Part shown: positions 1 to 8,556 of the stretch, piece by piece
Position numbering within the stretch: the stretch's first letter is position 1
Layout: every line of letters begins with the position of its first letter
Assembly (NCBI GenBank): GCA_034436015.1
Contig: DAOTWG010000011.1
Span: 1 to 64,000, forward strand
Source of the DNA: DAOTVX01 sp034436015
GTDB taxonomy: Bacteria; Chloroflexota; Anaerolineae; Anaerolineales; Villigracilaceae
Direction: 5' to 3'
Length of the DNA stretch: 64,000 bases
Made by a program: the position numbers and the translations under genes
The notes under the pieces: generated by a model
What the model saw: only the letters and a program-made list of their open reading frames with translations
Told to the model about the DNA's origin: nothing
Database searches by the model: none

Positions 1-104
1 TGACGCCGGAGCAATTTGCGGAGTTGGTGAGGCAAGTGAAGGCGGTCGCCGAAGCCGTCGGACGCCGACTCGCATCCGTGCCGGAAAGGCAGGCCATCCT
101 ATGA
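1..104 (+). CDS. aroF: DAHP synthase, C-terminal end (partial)
   Basis: This is the last 33 codons of a gene that begins before the window, read in the frame starting at base 3 and ending in TGA at 102-104. The tail (TPEQFAELVRQVKAVAEAVG) matches the usual C-terminus of AroF-type 3-deoxy-7-phosphoheptulonate synthases, which catalyse the first committed step of aromatic amino acid synthesis. Its stop overlaps the ATG of tyrA (ATGA), so the two genes are translationally coupled. The identity rests on a short tail plus the aro gene context. Confidence 0.7.
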   Translation, partial: TPEQFAELVRQVKAVAEAVGRRLASVPERQAIL

Positions 105-979
105 GCGAGGAGGATGGCTTTTCGCTGCAGAACGCTCGTGTTGCCATCATCGGCCTGGGGCTGATGGGCGGCTCGCTGGCAATGGCACTCAAGGGCAAGT
201 GTGCCGACTTGCTGGCGGTAGTGCGTAATCCGGCCGCGCGTGAACAGGCGTTAAGGCAGGGAGTCGTCTCTCAGGCCGATTCCGATCCTCGCCGCATTTT
301 GCCCCAGGCCGATGTGATCGTCCTATCTACTCCGATACCGGCCATTCTCGATTGGTTGGAATGTTTGCCTCAATATGCGCCGCAATCGTGCGTGGTATTG
401 GATATGGGATCGACCAAGCAAACGATTGTCGGAGCGATGGCGCGTTTGCCGGAACGTTTCCTCCCGCTTGGTGGTCATCCTATCTGTGGAAAGGAGAGAC
501 TCTCGCTGGAGAATGCCGAGCCCGATCTATACCGCGGTGCTCCCTTTGTGCTGACTCCTGTGCCGCATCGCCAGTCGGTGCGTGCGAGTCAAGCCGCCTT
601 CCAAATGATCCGGGCAATTGGTGCTCGTCCGATTTGGATGGACGCCGCGGCGCATGATCGCATCCTGGCCGCGACCAGCCACTTGCCTTTCTTGCTCGCC
701 TGCGCGCTGAGCCTCGCTACGCCCTCAGAGTGCGCGTCGCTGGTCGGGCCGGGCTTCCGTTCTACCTCGCGCCTGGCCTCCACACCGGCCTCGATGATGC
801 TTGGCATCTTGCAGACCAATCGCCAGAATATCCTTGACGCGCTGGCTTGTTTCAAGGAAAATGTCAGTCAGTTGGAAGACGCGTTGCGTCGCGGCGACGA
901 GGAGCGCATCCAGACGATTTTAGACGAGGCTCGCGCTCGCCGCGAGCGATTCCTTGGAGAGGAAGTTGGCTCTTTATAA
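101..979 (+). CDS. tyrA: Prephenate dehydrogenase
   Basis: This 292-residue protein oxidatively decarboxylates prephenate to 4-hydroxyphenylpyruvate for tyrosine synthesis, using NAD(P). A Rossmann dinucleotide-binding motif, GLGLMGGS, lies at about residues 18-25. The GGHPICGKE segment near residue 127 carries the conserved His-Pro of the family. An all-alpha C-terminal half follows, and no ACT domain is present. The ATG overlaps the preceding DAHP synthase stop codon. It could act on arogenate instead; substrate cannot be read from sequence. Confidence 0.9.
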   Translation: MSEEDGFSLQNARVAIIGLGLMGGSLAMALKGKCADLLAVVRNPAAREQALRQGVVSQADSDPRRILPQADVIVLSTPIPAILDWLECLPQYAPQSCVVLDMGSTKQTIVGAMARLPERFLPLGGHPICGKERLSLENAEPDLYRGAPFVLTPVPHRQSVRASQAAFQMIRAIGARPIWMDAAAHDRILAATSHLPFLLACALSLATPSECASLVGPGFRSTSRLASTPASMMLGILQTNRQNILDALACFKENVSQLEDALRRGDEERIQTILDEARARRERFLGEEVGSL

Positions 980-983
980 AAAG

Positions 984-1006
984 CGCCCACGATAGCCTCG
1001 TGGGCG
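984..1006. repeat. Hairpin between tyrA and aroA
   Basis: There is a perfect 9-bp inverted repeat, CGCCCACGA and TCGTGGGCG, around a 5-base loop. A run of T follows it only on the minus strand, so it does not look like a normal forward terminator. It may instead moderate read-through or protect the mRNA end. Role unknown. Confidence 0.6.
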
Positions 1007-1034
1007 AAAAATAGCCTTTCTGCGGCACTGACCT

Positions 1035-2357
1035 GTGGATACGCTTGCGATCACCCCTATCTCTCATCCTTTGAACGCCAGGGTACGCGTGCCAGGCTCA
1101 AAATCCCTGACGAACCGCGCGTTGCTCATCGCCGCGCTCGCCGATGGAACGACTCGCCTGACCCATGCCCTCTTTTCGGACGATTCGCGCTACTTCGCCG
1201 CGGCTTTGCAGAAATTGGGCTTTCCATTGCACCTTGATCCTGAGCGCGCGGAGATGCGCGTCGAAGGCCAGGGCGGATGTATCCCGGCGCGTCAGGCGGA
1301 ACTCTATATTGGTAACGCGGGGACGGCGGCGCGCTTCCTGACCGCCTTCCTGACCCTTGGCCAGGGCGAGTACGTCCTCGACGGCGACGAGCGCATGCGT
1401 CAACGTCCGATTGGCGATCTTCTCGTAGCTCTGGCTCAACTTGGGGCGACCGTCTTGCCTATGAGCGACGCCGCCTCAGGCAAAGCGCCATCTTCCGCGA
1501 TTTGCCCGCCGGTCAAAGTGCTTGCTTCCGGTTTGCCCGGTGGGCGTGCCGAGATCGCTGGTAATATCTCCAGTCAATTTCTCTCCGCTTTGTTGATGGT
1601 TGCACCATACGCCAGGCAACCAGTGGAAATCCTGCTCACTACGGAGTTGAATTCCCGTCCCTATGTGGACATGACTCTGGCAGTGATGGCTGATTTTGGC
1701 GTAACGGTGGAGCGTCAGGGGGATTCTCGTTTCTTTATCCGTCCTGGGCGATACCGCGCGTTGCCTGTCTATGCGATCGAATCGGACGCTTCAGCTGCCT
1801 CGTACTTCTTCGCTGCGCCGGCCATCCTTGGCGGAACGGTGCGCGTGGAGCATATCACGCGTCGCTCAAAACAAGGCGATTTGGCGTTTCTCGATGTGCT
1901 GGAGGAAATGGGCTGCCGGGTGTGGGAAGGCGCGGATTATATCGAGGTGACGGGACCTGTCGCGGCCCTGCGCGGCGTGGATGTGGACCTGCGCGATATC
2001 CCCGACACGGCCCAGACTTTGGCTGCCATTGCTCCGTTTGCGTCGACTCCAACGCGCATCCGCGGGATCGCCTCGGCGCGCCTGAAGGAAACCGATCGCG
2101 TCGCAGCCATGTGCGCCGAGTTGACTCGCTTGGGCGTGGAGGTGGTCGAACATCCCGACGGCGTGACCGTTCATCCCTGTGCCGCGATTCGGCCGGCGAT
2201 CGTTCGCACCTATAATGACCACCGTATGGCGATGGCCTTTGCCCTAATTGGGTTGCGCGCGCCGGGCGTTTCTATCGAGAATCCTGCCTGCGTCTCGAAA
2301 ACGTTCCCCAACTACTTTGCAGTGTTGGAGAGCTTGCGATGCTTCGACTTGGCCTGA
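1035..2357 (+). CDS. aroA: 3-phosphoshikimate 1-carboxyvinyltransferase (EPSP synthase)
   Basis: This 440-residue enzyme transfers the enolpyruvyl group of PEP to shikimate-3-phosphate. Family motifs appear in order: VPGSKSLTNRALL near residue 20, GNAGTAARFLTAF near 93, DERMRQRPIG near 117, SSQFLSALLM near 179, DIPDTAQTLA near 322, RLKETDR near 350 and NDHRMAMAF near 394. The start is GTG at 1035, which puts the first beta strand at the expected place; no strong Shine-Dalgarno is visible. The 3' end overlaps aroE by 19 bases, consistent with one operon. Confidence 0.95.
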   Translation: MDTLAITPISHPLNARVRVPGSKSLTNRALLIAALADGTTRLTHALFSDDSRYFAAALQKLGFPLHLDPERAEMRVEGQGGCIPARQAELYIGNAGTAARFLTAFLTLGQGEYVLDGDERMRQRPIGDLLVALAQLGATVLPMSDAASGKAPSSAICPPVKVLASGLPGGRAEIAGNISSQFLSALLMVAPYARQPVEILLTTELNSRPYVDMTLAVMADFGVTVERQGDSRFFIRPGRYRALPVYAIESDASAASYFFAAPAILGGTVRVEHITRRSKQGDLAFLDVLEEMGCRVWEGADYIEVTGPVAALRGVDVDLRDIPDTAQTLAAIAPFASTPTRIRGIASARLKETDRVAAMCAELTRLGVEVVEHPDGVTVHPCAAIRPAIVRTYNDHRMAMAFALIGLRAPGVSIENPACVSKTFPNYFAVLESLRCFDLA

Positions 2358-3199
2358 TCGGTTACCCGCTCGGACACAGCCTTTCCCCACGCCTGCACCA
2401 GGCGGCGCTCGCCTCCTTTGGACTGGAGGGGGAATACCGCCTGTATCCGGTGGAACCAGATGACCGTGCCGGCCTGGAATCGCTGGCGAATCAAGCGCGG
2501 CGCGGCGAACTGGATGGTCTGAACGTGACCATTCCTCATAAACAAAACATCATTGCGTTTGTGGACGATCTCACCCCCGAGGCGCGCGCCATTGGCGCGG
2601 TCAATACGCTCTACCGACGGGGCGGCGCGCTGGTAGGACACAATACGGATGCTCCCGGTTTCCTTGCCGATCTAAAGCAATTCTGGCGACCTGCGCCTGA
2701 GACTTCCCGCCGCGCTTTGGTCATCGGCTCCGGCGGCGGCGCACGAGCAGTTGTCTATGCCCTCTTGCAGGACGGCTGGGATGTGACCATCGCCGCCGCG
2801 CTGATGGACCAGGCTGCCGCCTTGGTCGAGTCGTTCCAGACCTTCATTGCCAGCCGTTCCTTGGACGTTGTGCCCAACGAGCGCGAAGCCGTGCGCCGTA
2901 TCCTGGCCGGGGTCACGCTTATTGTCAATACCAGCCCGGTCGGAATGTCGCCCAATATAAGCGAGTCGCCCTGGCCGGAAGGGTTGCCGTTCCCGCCCGG
3001 CGCGGCGGTGTACGATTTGGTGTACAATCCAAGCGAGACGCTTCTCGTCCGACGGGCGCGTCAGGCCGGCTTGCCGGCGACGACCGGTCTTGGCATGCTC
3101 ATCGAGCAGGCGGCGCGTTCTTTTGCCTGTTGGACGGGGCGCCTGCCGGCGCGCGAAGTGATGCGCCAGGCGGTGGAGGAAGGATGCTGCGGTTTCTGA
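2339..3199 (+). CDS. aroE: Shikimate dehydrogenase
   Basis: This 286-residue NADP-dependent enzyme reduces 3-dehydroshikimate to shikimate. The N-terminal substrate domain shows the signature GYPLGHSLSPRLHQAAL. NVTIPHK carries the catalytic Lys, and GHNTDAPGF carries the Asp that pairs with it. A glycine-rich nucleotide loop (GSGGGARAV) begins the second domain. Its start lies inside the end of aroA and its end overlaps aroC, so translation is probably coupled through the operon. Confidence 0.95.
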   Translation: MLRLGLIGYPLGHSLSPRLHQAALASFGLEGEYRLYPVEPDDRAGLESLANQARRGELDGLNVTIPHKQNIIAFVDDLTPEARAIGAVNTLYRRGGALVGHNTDAPGFLADLKQFWRPAPETSRRALVIGSGGGARAVVYALLQDGWDVTIAAALMDQAAALVESFQTFIASRSLDVVPNEREAVRRILAGVTLIVNTSPVGMSPNISESPWPEGLPFPPGAAVYDLVYNPSETLLVRRARQAGLPATTGLGMLIEQAARSFACWTGRLPAREVMRQAVEEGCCGF

Positions 3200-4359
3200 C
3201 TGCCGGCGAGTCGCACGGGCCGGCGCTCGTGGGAATTCTGGAAGGGATGCCGGCCGGCTTGCCGCTTTCGCTAGAAGGAATAAACGCCGAGCTGGCGCGC
3301 CGCCGGCAGGGGTATGGCGCCGGCGGACGGATGAAAATCGAACAAGACCGCGCGCGCATTCTGAGCGGGGTGATGGGTGGTGAAACCATTGGTGCGCCGA
3401 TTGCGCTCTATATCGAAAACGCTGACCATGTGCGCTGGCGTGGCCGCAAAATCGAACCGATGACGGCGCCGCGGCCGGGTCATGCAGATTTGAGCGGCGC
3501 GCTAAAATACGGCTATCGCGATCTGCGCCCTGCGCTGGAGCGAGCCTCGGCGCGCGAAACGGCGATGCGCGTGGCCATCGGAGCGGTTTGCAAACAATTC
3601 CTTTCCCAGTTCGATATTGTCGTGGGCGGTTACGTGCGCGCGATTGGGGACGTGGTCGCCGATCTGGAAGACATCCCCCTTGCGGAACGCTTTGTTCGCG
3701 CCGAGCAGAGCGAGGTGCGTTGCCCCGATCCACAGGCTGCTGCGCATATGAAGGAGCGTATCAAACAGATCACGCGCGCCGGGGATACGCTTGGCGGCGT
3801 TGTGGAGATCGTTGCGCTAGGTGTTCCGCCAGGGCTTGGTTCTTATGTGCAATGGGATCGCCGCTTGGATGCTCGCCTGGGCGCGGCCATTCTGAGCGTG
3901 CCGGCGATTAAGGGCGTGGAGATTGGCGAGGCCTGGGAGAATGCCCGCCGCCCCGGAACGCAGGCGCATGACGCGATCCGCCTGGGAGAGGACGGCGACC
4001 GATTGACGCGTTCGACCAATCGCGCCGGCGGAGTCGAGGGCGGCATCTCCAATAGCCAGCCTATTCTCCTGCGCGCGGCAATGAAACCGATTGCGACTAC
4101 GCTCACGCCCCAACAGACGGTGGACCTGGCAAGCGGCGAAGAAGCGCCGATGCGTTACGAACGTTCGGATTTCTGCCCGGTGCCGCGCGCGGTGCCGGTG
4201 TTGGAGGCGGTGACTGCGTTTATCTTAGCCGATGCGTTGATAGAGAAACTAGGCGGCGATTCACTTGCCGAGATGAAGCCGCGTTTTGCCGCGTTGCATC
4301 GGGCGCGCTTGGAAGATTTACCAATGGACAACGATACCCATCTCTGGTGGCCCGAATGA
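3184..4359 (+). CDS. aroC: Chorismate synthase
   Basis: This 391-residue, FMN-dependent enzyme converts EPSP to chorismate. The protein begins MLRFLTAGESHGPALVG, the canonical family N-terminus; I chose the ATG at 3184 over an upstream in-frame start at 3130 for that reason. Further family motifs are RRRQGYGAGGRMKIEQD, RPGHADLSGALKYG and ASARETAMRVAIGA, and GGISNSQPI near residue 284. It overlaps the end of aroE by 16 bases, and its stop overlaps the next start (ATGA). Confidence 0.96.
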   Translation: MLRFLTAGESHGPALVGILEGMPAGLPLSLEGINAELARRRQGYGAGGRMKIEQDRARILSGVMGGETIGAPIALYIENADHVRWRGRKIEPMTAPRPGHADLSGALKYGYRDLRPALERASARETAMRVAIGAVCKQFLSQFDIVVGGYVRAIGDVVADLEDIPLAERFVRAEQSEVRCPDPQAAAHMKERIKQITRAGDTLGGVVEIVALGVPPGLGSYVQWDRRLDARLGAAILSVPAIKGVEIGEAWENARRPGTQAHDAIRLGEDGDRLTRSTNRAGGVEGGISNSQPILLRAAMKPIATTLTPQQTVDLASGEEAPMRYERSDFCPVPRAVPVLEAVTAFILADALIEKLGGDSLAEMKPRFAALHRARLEDLPMDNDTHLWWPE

Positions 4360-5903
4360 AGCACATTTTTCTCTATGGCCCGCCCGGTTCGGGCAAATCT
4401 ACCGTTGGGAAGATTCTTGCCCGGAATCTCGATCTACCGTTTCTGGATTTGGATGTGGTGATCGAACAGGAGGCCGGGCGTTCTATCCCACAAATCATGG
4501 CGGAGGATGGCGAGGCGATTTTTCGTGATCTGGAAACCGCCGCGCTGGAGAGGGTGGCCAACGGCGCGCCGGCGGTTGTTGCACTTGGGGGTGGAGCGCT
4601 CCTGCGTGAGCGGAATCGCGCCTGCGCGGAAGCGAACGGCAGTGTGGTCTTCCTGGAGGCCACGTTAGAGACATTGCTGGCGCGCCTGCGCGCGGATAAG
4701 AATCAACGACCTTTGCTGGCCGGCGATCTGGAGGCGAAGTTGGGCGGTCTTCTGGAGCGACGCGCCGATCATTACGCCTCTTTTGTTTTGCGTGTAGCCA
4801 ACAACGCCCAGGATAATCCAGAAGCGGTGGTCCATCAAGTGCAACGGCTGCTTGGTCGCTTTCGTGTGCGGGGGATGGGACAGGCATACGATGTCTGGAT
4901 TCACCCGCGTGGCCTTTCGCACGTGGCAACATGGTTGCCCATATTGAATGTACGCGGGTCGCTGGCGGTGGTCAGCGATTCGAATGTCGCGCCTCTCTAC
5001 GCTGCTGCCCTCCTGGATGACCTCCGTCGAGAAGGCTATGAGGTGACTCTCTTGACCATACCGGCCGGCGAGGAGCACAAGACGCTTGAGACGGTGCGAT
5101 CCCTCTGGCAGGGCTTTCTCGAGGCCGGCCTGGACCGGCGCAGCACGGTCGTTGCCCTGGGCGGCGGTGTGGTGGGCGATTTGGCTGGATTTGCTGCAGC
5201 AACCTTTATGCGCGGCGTGGCTTGGGTTTGCCTGCCGACCTCCCTATTGGCCATGGTCGACGCCTCGCTGGGAGGAAAAACCGGCTTCGATTTGCCTCAG
5301 GGAAAGAATTTGATTGGGGCCTTCCATCCGCCGCGCCTGGTGTTGGCTGATGCGACTACCCTCGATACGCTGCCTGAGGCCGAACTACGCGGCGGGCTGG
5401 CCGAGGTGGTCAAGCATGGAGTCATCGGCGACCCCGAACTATTCCGACTGTGCGCAGATGGTTACGAGGCGGTGCGCGCGAATCTGGCCGAGATCGTCCG
5501 GCGGGCTATGGCGGTCAAGATCAGGATCATCGAAGCCGATCCCTTCGAGCACGGCGAGCGAGCGGCGTTGAACCTGGGGCACACGGTTGGCCATGCGCTG
5601 GAAGCGGCCAGCGAGTATCGGCTGCGCCATGGCGAGGCGATAGCCATCGGTATGGTGGTGGAGGCGCGCTTGGCCGAGCGGTTGGGTTTGGCGCGACCCG
5701 GGCTGGCGACACAACTGGCACGCGTTCTGCAAGGCTTGGGCTTACCCGTAGAGATTCCCGAAGAACTCTCGTTACAGGCGATTCGCAACGCCATGCAATA
5801 CGATAAAAAAAAGACAGCTGGCGTTGTCCGCTTTTCCCTTCCCCTGGAGATTGGCAAGGTGCAAGTCGGTGTAGAGGAAAGAGACTTGACGTTGGTGTGT
5901 TAA
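4356..5903 (+). CDS. aroKB: Bifunctional shikimate kinase / 3-dehydroquinate synthase
   Basis: This 515-residue fusion carries two steps of the shikimate pathway. Residues 1 to about 172 are shikimate kinase: Walker A GPPGSGKST at 8-16, the shikimate-binding Asp in DLDVVIE, and GGGALLR near 78-84. Residues about 177-515 are 3-dehydroquinate synthase: ALGGGVVGDLAGF near 267-279, PTSLLAMVDASLGGKTGFD near 294-312, and the metal-binding LNLGHTVGHALEA near 405-417. The ATG at 4356 overlaps the aroC stop; an in-frame GTG nine bases earlier is less likely. Comparable AroK-AroB fusions are known in Thermotoga. Confidence 0.95.
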   Translation: MKHIFLYGPPGSGKSTVGKILARNLDLPFLDLDVVIEQEAGRSIPQIMAEDGEAIFRDLETAALERVANGAPAVVALGGGALLRERNRACAEANGSVVFLEATLETLLARLRADKNQRPLLAGDLEAKLGGLLERRADHYASFVLRVANNAQDNPEAVVHQVQRLLGRFRVRGMGQAYDVWIHPRGLSHVATWLPILNVRGSLAVVSDSNVAPLYAAALLDDLRREGYEVTLLTIPAGEEHKTLETVRSLWQGFLEAGLDRRSTVVALGGGVVGDLAGFAAATFMRGVAWVCLPTSLLAMVDASLGGKTGFDLPQGKNLIGAFHPPRLVLADATTLDTLPEAELRGGLAEVVKHGVIGDPELFRLCADGYEAVRANLAEIVRRAMAVKIRIIEADPFEHGERAALNLGHTVGHALEAASEYRLRHGEAIAIGMVVEARLAERLGLARPGLATQLARVLQGLGLPVEIPEELSLQAIRNAMQYDKKKTAGVVRFSLPLEIGKVQVGVEERDLTLVC

Positions 5904-6047
5904 AGGGCCACCTTCCCTTTCTCGATTTTTTTTCGCTTGAGGGAGCAACTTGGTCATCTGTACGCGGGTCAGAGCGATCTTCGTTCTCGCTTGAAGGGAT
6001 GTTATGGTGATTTTTGGAGAGGGGGCTAAGGCCAGGAAGTGCTGGCG

Positions 6048-6095
6048 CCCATGTTTACCGGGGAAGTGCGGTTGTGGTTATTGTCCAAACATGGG
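6048..6095. repeat. Inverted repeat upstream of the spermidine synthase-like gene
   Basis: CCCATGTTT at 6048-6056 and AAACATGGG at 6087-6095 form a perfect 9-bp inverted repeat with a 30-base spacer. They lie 44 bases before the next start codon in the 235-base gap after aroKB. It could be a paired operator or a hairpin in a 5' leader. An A/T-rich stretch (TTAAAATAG) lies just downstream, but I see no convincing -35 element. The rest of the gap shows nothing else recognisable. Confidence 0.5.
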
Positions 6096-6138
6096 TGGTA
6101 TGCCTTAAAATAGTGAGTAACGGTTTTCCACAACCAAT

Positions 6139-8556
6139 ATGACTCCTCGAATGCGCTCTGGATTATTCCTGTTCTCGGCAGCCGTGCTTGCCTTTGAGAT
6201 TACTTTGACGCGTCTGTTCTCGGTTGCGCAGTTCTACCATTTTTCCTTTATGATTGTTAGCATTGCCCTGTTGGGTGGCGGCGCCAGTGGCACCGTATTA
6301 GCCGTCTTTCCGCAGATTGTGCGAAGCAATCCTCGGCGCAGCGTGAGTGTGTTGGCTTTGGCAGCAAGTGTCGGTCTGTTGGCATCTTACCTGTTGATCA
6401 ACTGGTTGCCCTTTGATTCGTTCAGTATGGCTGTCGACCGCCGGCAGATCGTTATTCTCGTTTTGCATTACGTAGCTCTGGCCTTGCCATTCCTCTTCAA
6501 CGGGATGGCGGTCGGGATTCTGCTAGCAGCCTTTGCCCGGTCTGCCGGGCAAACGTATGCGGTTAATCTGCTCGGCGCCGCGACGGGGTGTGCTCTCGCC
6601 CTGGTCGCGCCCTCCCTGTTCGGCGGGGAGGGGATGGTTGTGCTGTGTAGCGGTTTAGCGGCGCTGGCGGCGCTGGTCTGCGGCGACTTCGGCGATCACA
6701 TGGCAAGGAAAGCCGCTGTTGCCGCAGTGGCGATCCTTCTCGTACTATTTGCGCTCGCCGATTTGACGCTCCGACTCGCAGGTGGTTCGGGCTTTCCGTT
6801 CCTGACGTTGCGCCTTTCCCCCTATAAAGGTCTTTCCTATGCTCTTCAATATCCTGGCGCGCAAATACTCTATCGGCGTTGGAATGCCTTCTCGCGCGTG
6901 GATGTGGTGCGCAGTGGGGGCATTCACTCCTTGCCGGGGTTGAGCTATCAGAACACGCAACCATTGCCAAGTCAGGACGGGTTGTTCGTAGATGGGGATG
7001 ACTTGAGTGTAGTCCTTCCGGCAGACGCGGACACCAGGTTTACCGCCTACTTGCCGGCGGCGCTTGCCTTCCACCTGCGTCCTGGCGCGCGGACACTTGT
7101 CCTGGAACCGCGCGGAGGGTTGGATCTGCTGACTGCCTTGGCTCTCGGTGCCGATCAAGTGACGGCGGTGGAGGTCAATCCCCTGATCGTCGAGGCTGCT
7201 TTGAGGGCCTATCGCGATCCGCGCGTGCGCCTCATTGTTGAGTCGGACCGCAGTTACCTGCGCCGAACCAAGGAACGGTATGATGTCATCCTCTTTTCGT
7301 TGGTCTCCTCGTATCATCCTGTGCGATCAGGCGCGTACAGTTTGGTGGAGGATTACCGCTATACGTTGGAATCCTTTCGGGATGCAATGGCGCATCTAGC
7401 GCCCGATGGGCTGATGGTTGTCACTCGTTGGATTCAGAATCCGCCCAGCGAAGACCTGCGCGCGTTTGCCCTGGCTGTTACTGCTTTGGAGAGCATGGGG
7501 GCCGATCCGCGCGCGCAAATCGTCGCGTTTCGCGGCTACAATACGGCCACCCTTGTGTTGAAGAACGGGAGATTCTCCTCGAGCGAGTTGCCGCTTGTTC
7601 GCAATTTCACTGCTGCGCGCGCGTTTGATTTGACTTATGCCCCTGACATACAGCCTGAGGAGACCAACCGCTATAACATCCACCCCGAATCCATCTATTA
7701 TGACGCCTACCTCGCTCTGCTCACTGCCTCACCACGCCAGAGTTTCTACGCGGCTTATCCTTATGACGTTACTCCGCCCACAGACGACCGTCCATTCTTC
7801 GGCCATTACTTCAAGTGGTCGCAGGCCGGTCAAATTTGGGCGGAATTGGGAAAAACATGGCAACCTTTCGGCGGGGCGGGTTACTTTGTCATCTTGGTGT
7901 TGCTAGTGTTGGCCGTGTTGTTGGCGGGGATGATCATCCTGCTCCCGGTGGTCTTTCGTCATCGGTCAGGCGCGCGATCGGAACGGCCGTCTGTTTACTT
8001 GTACCCTTTCGCCTATTTTGCTTTCATTGGTTTGGCGTTCTTACTGGTCGAAATTCCTCTCATTCAGCGCTTCATTTTATACGTCGGGCAGCCCTCCTAC
8101 GCGATGACGGCGGTCATCTTCAGCCTGCTATCTTTTTCGGCGCTCGGCAGTAGGTTGAGTCACCGTCTGCCCCTCCGTCCAGCCTTGGCGGGGCTGACCT
8201 TGCTCTTGCTCGTGGCGCCGTTCTGGTTGTCGCCCTTGCTCTCCTGGACTCTCGGCTTGCCGTTGGCCGTGCGGCTGGGGTTGACACTCGTACTGCTTGC
8301 CCCGCTAGGTTTCTTGATGGGCATCCCGTTCCCGGCTGGCATTCGCTGGTTACGGTCGACCACCTCGACGAGCAAATTAATGGAGAGTATCCTTATCGCT
8401 TGGGCCTGGGCGATCAATGGGACAGTCTCCGTCGTTGCCGCGATGTTGGCGGCACTGTTGGCGTTGAGTTTTGGCTTCCATGGGGTGTTGCGCATCGGCG
8501 CGCTGTGTTACGCCGCGACCTGGCTCACGGCCGCGGCGTCGGCGTCGCGCCGGTGA
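6139..8556 (+). CDS. Multi-pass membrane protein with spermidine synthase-like domain
   Basis: This 805-residue protein has three parts: about six hydrophobic segments (residues about 5-215), a soluble SAM-binding Rossmann domain of the spermidine synthase fold (about 250-560), and a second membrane block (about 590-800). The middle part shows LVLEPRGGLDLLTALALGA and TAVEVNPLIVEAAL, the SAM-binding motifs, then SDRSYLRRTKERYDVI. Many bacteria have such fused proteins, and few have a proven polyamine-forming activity. The function is therefore uncertain; an aminopropyl or methyl transferase at the membrane is possible. The gene stands alone and its 3' end overlaps the end of the convergent pcm gene by 32 bases. 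Confidence 0.75.
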   Translation: MTPRMRSGLFLFSAAVLAFEITLTRLFSVAQFYHFSFMIVSIALLGGGASGTVLAVFPQIVRSNPRRSVSVLALAASVGLLASYLLINWLPFDSFSMAVDRRQIVILVLHYVALALPFLFNGMAVGILLAAFARSAGQTYAVNLLGAATGCALALVAPSLFGGEGMVVLCSGLAALAALVCGDFGDHMARKAAVAAVAILLVLFALADLTLRLAGGSGFPFLTLRLSPYKGLSYALQYPGAQILYRRWNAFSRVDVVRSGGIHSLPGLSYQNTQPLPSQDGLFVDGDDLSVVLPADADTRFTAYLPAALAFHLRPGARTLVLEPRGGLDLLTALALGADQVTAVEVNPLIVEAALRAYRDPRVRLIVESDRSYLRRTKERYDVILFSLVSSYHPVRSGAYSLVEDYRYTLESFRDAMAHLAPDGLMVVTRWIQNPPSEDLRAFALAVTALESMGADPRAQIVAFRGYNTATLVLKNGRFSSSELPLVRNFTAARAFDLTYAPDIQPEETNRYNIHPESIYYDAYLALLTASPRQSFYAAYPYDVTPPTDDRPFFGHYFKWSQAGQIWAELGKTWQPFGGAGYFVILVLLVLAVLLAGMIILLPVVFRHRSGARSERPSVYLYPFAYFAFIGLAFLLVEIPLIQRFILYVGQPSYAMTAVIFSLLSFSALGSRLSHRLPLRPALAGLTLLLLVAPFWLSPLLSWTLGLPLAVRLGLTLVLLAPLGFLMGIPFPAGIRWLRSTTSTSKLMESILIAWAWAINGTVSVVAAMLAALLALSFGFHGVLRIGALCYAATWLTAAASASRR

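Noticed and set aside
984..1006. Forward terminator splitting the aro operon after tyrA
   Set aside because: The stem is good, but no T run follows on the plus strand, so a real stop for forward transcription is not supported.
2672..3733. Long open frame (353 codons) on the minus strand across aroE and aroC
   Set aside because: It is antisense to two clear enzymes, is very rich in Arg/Pro/Ala and has no family motifs; it is a GC-driven shadow frame.
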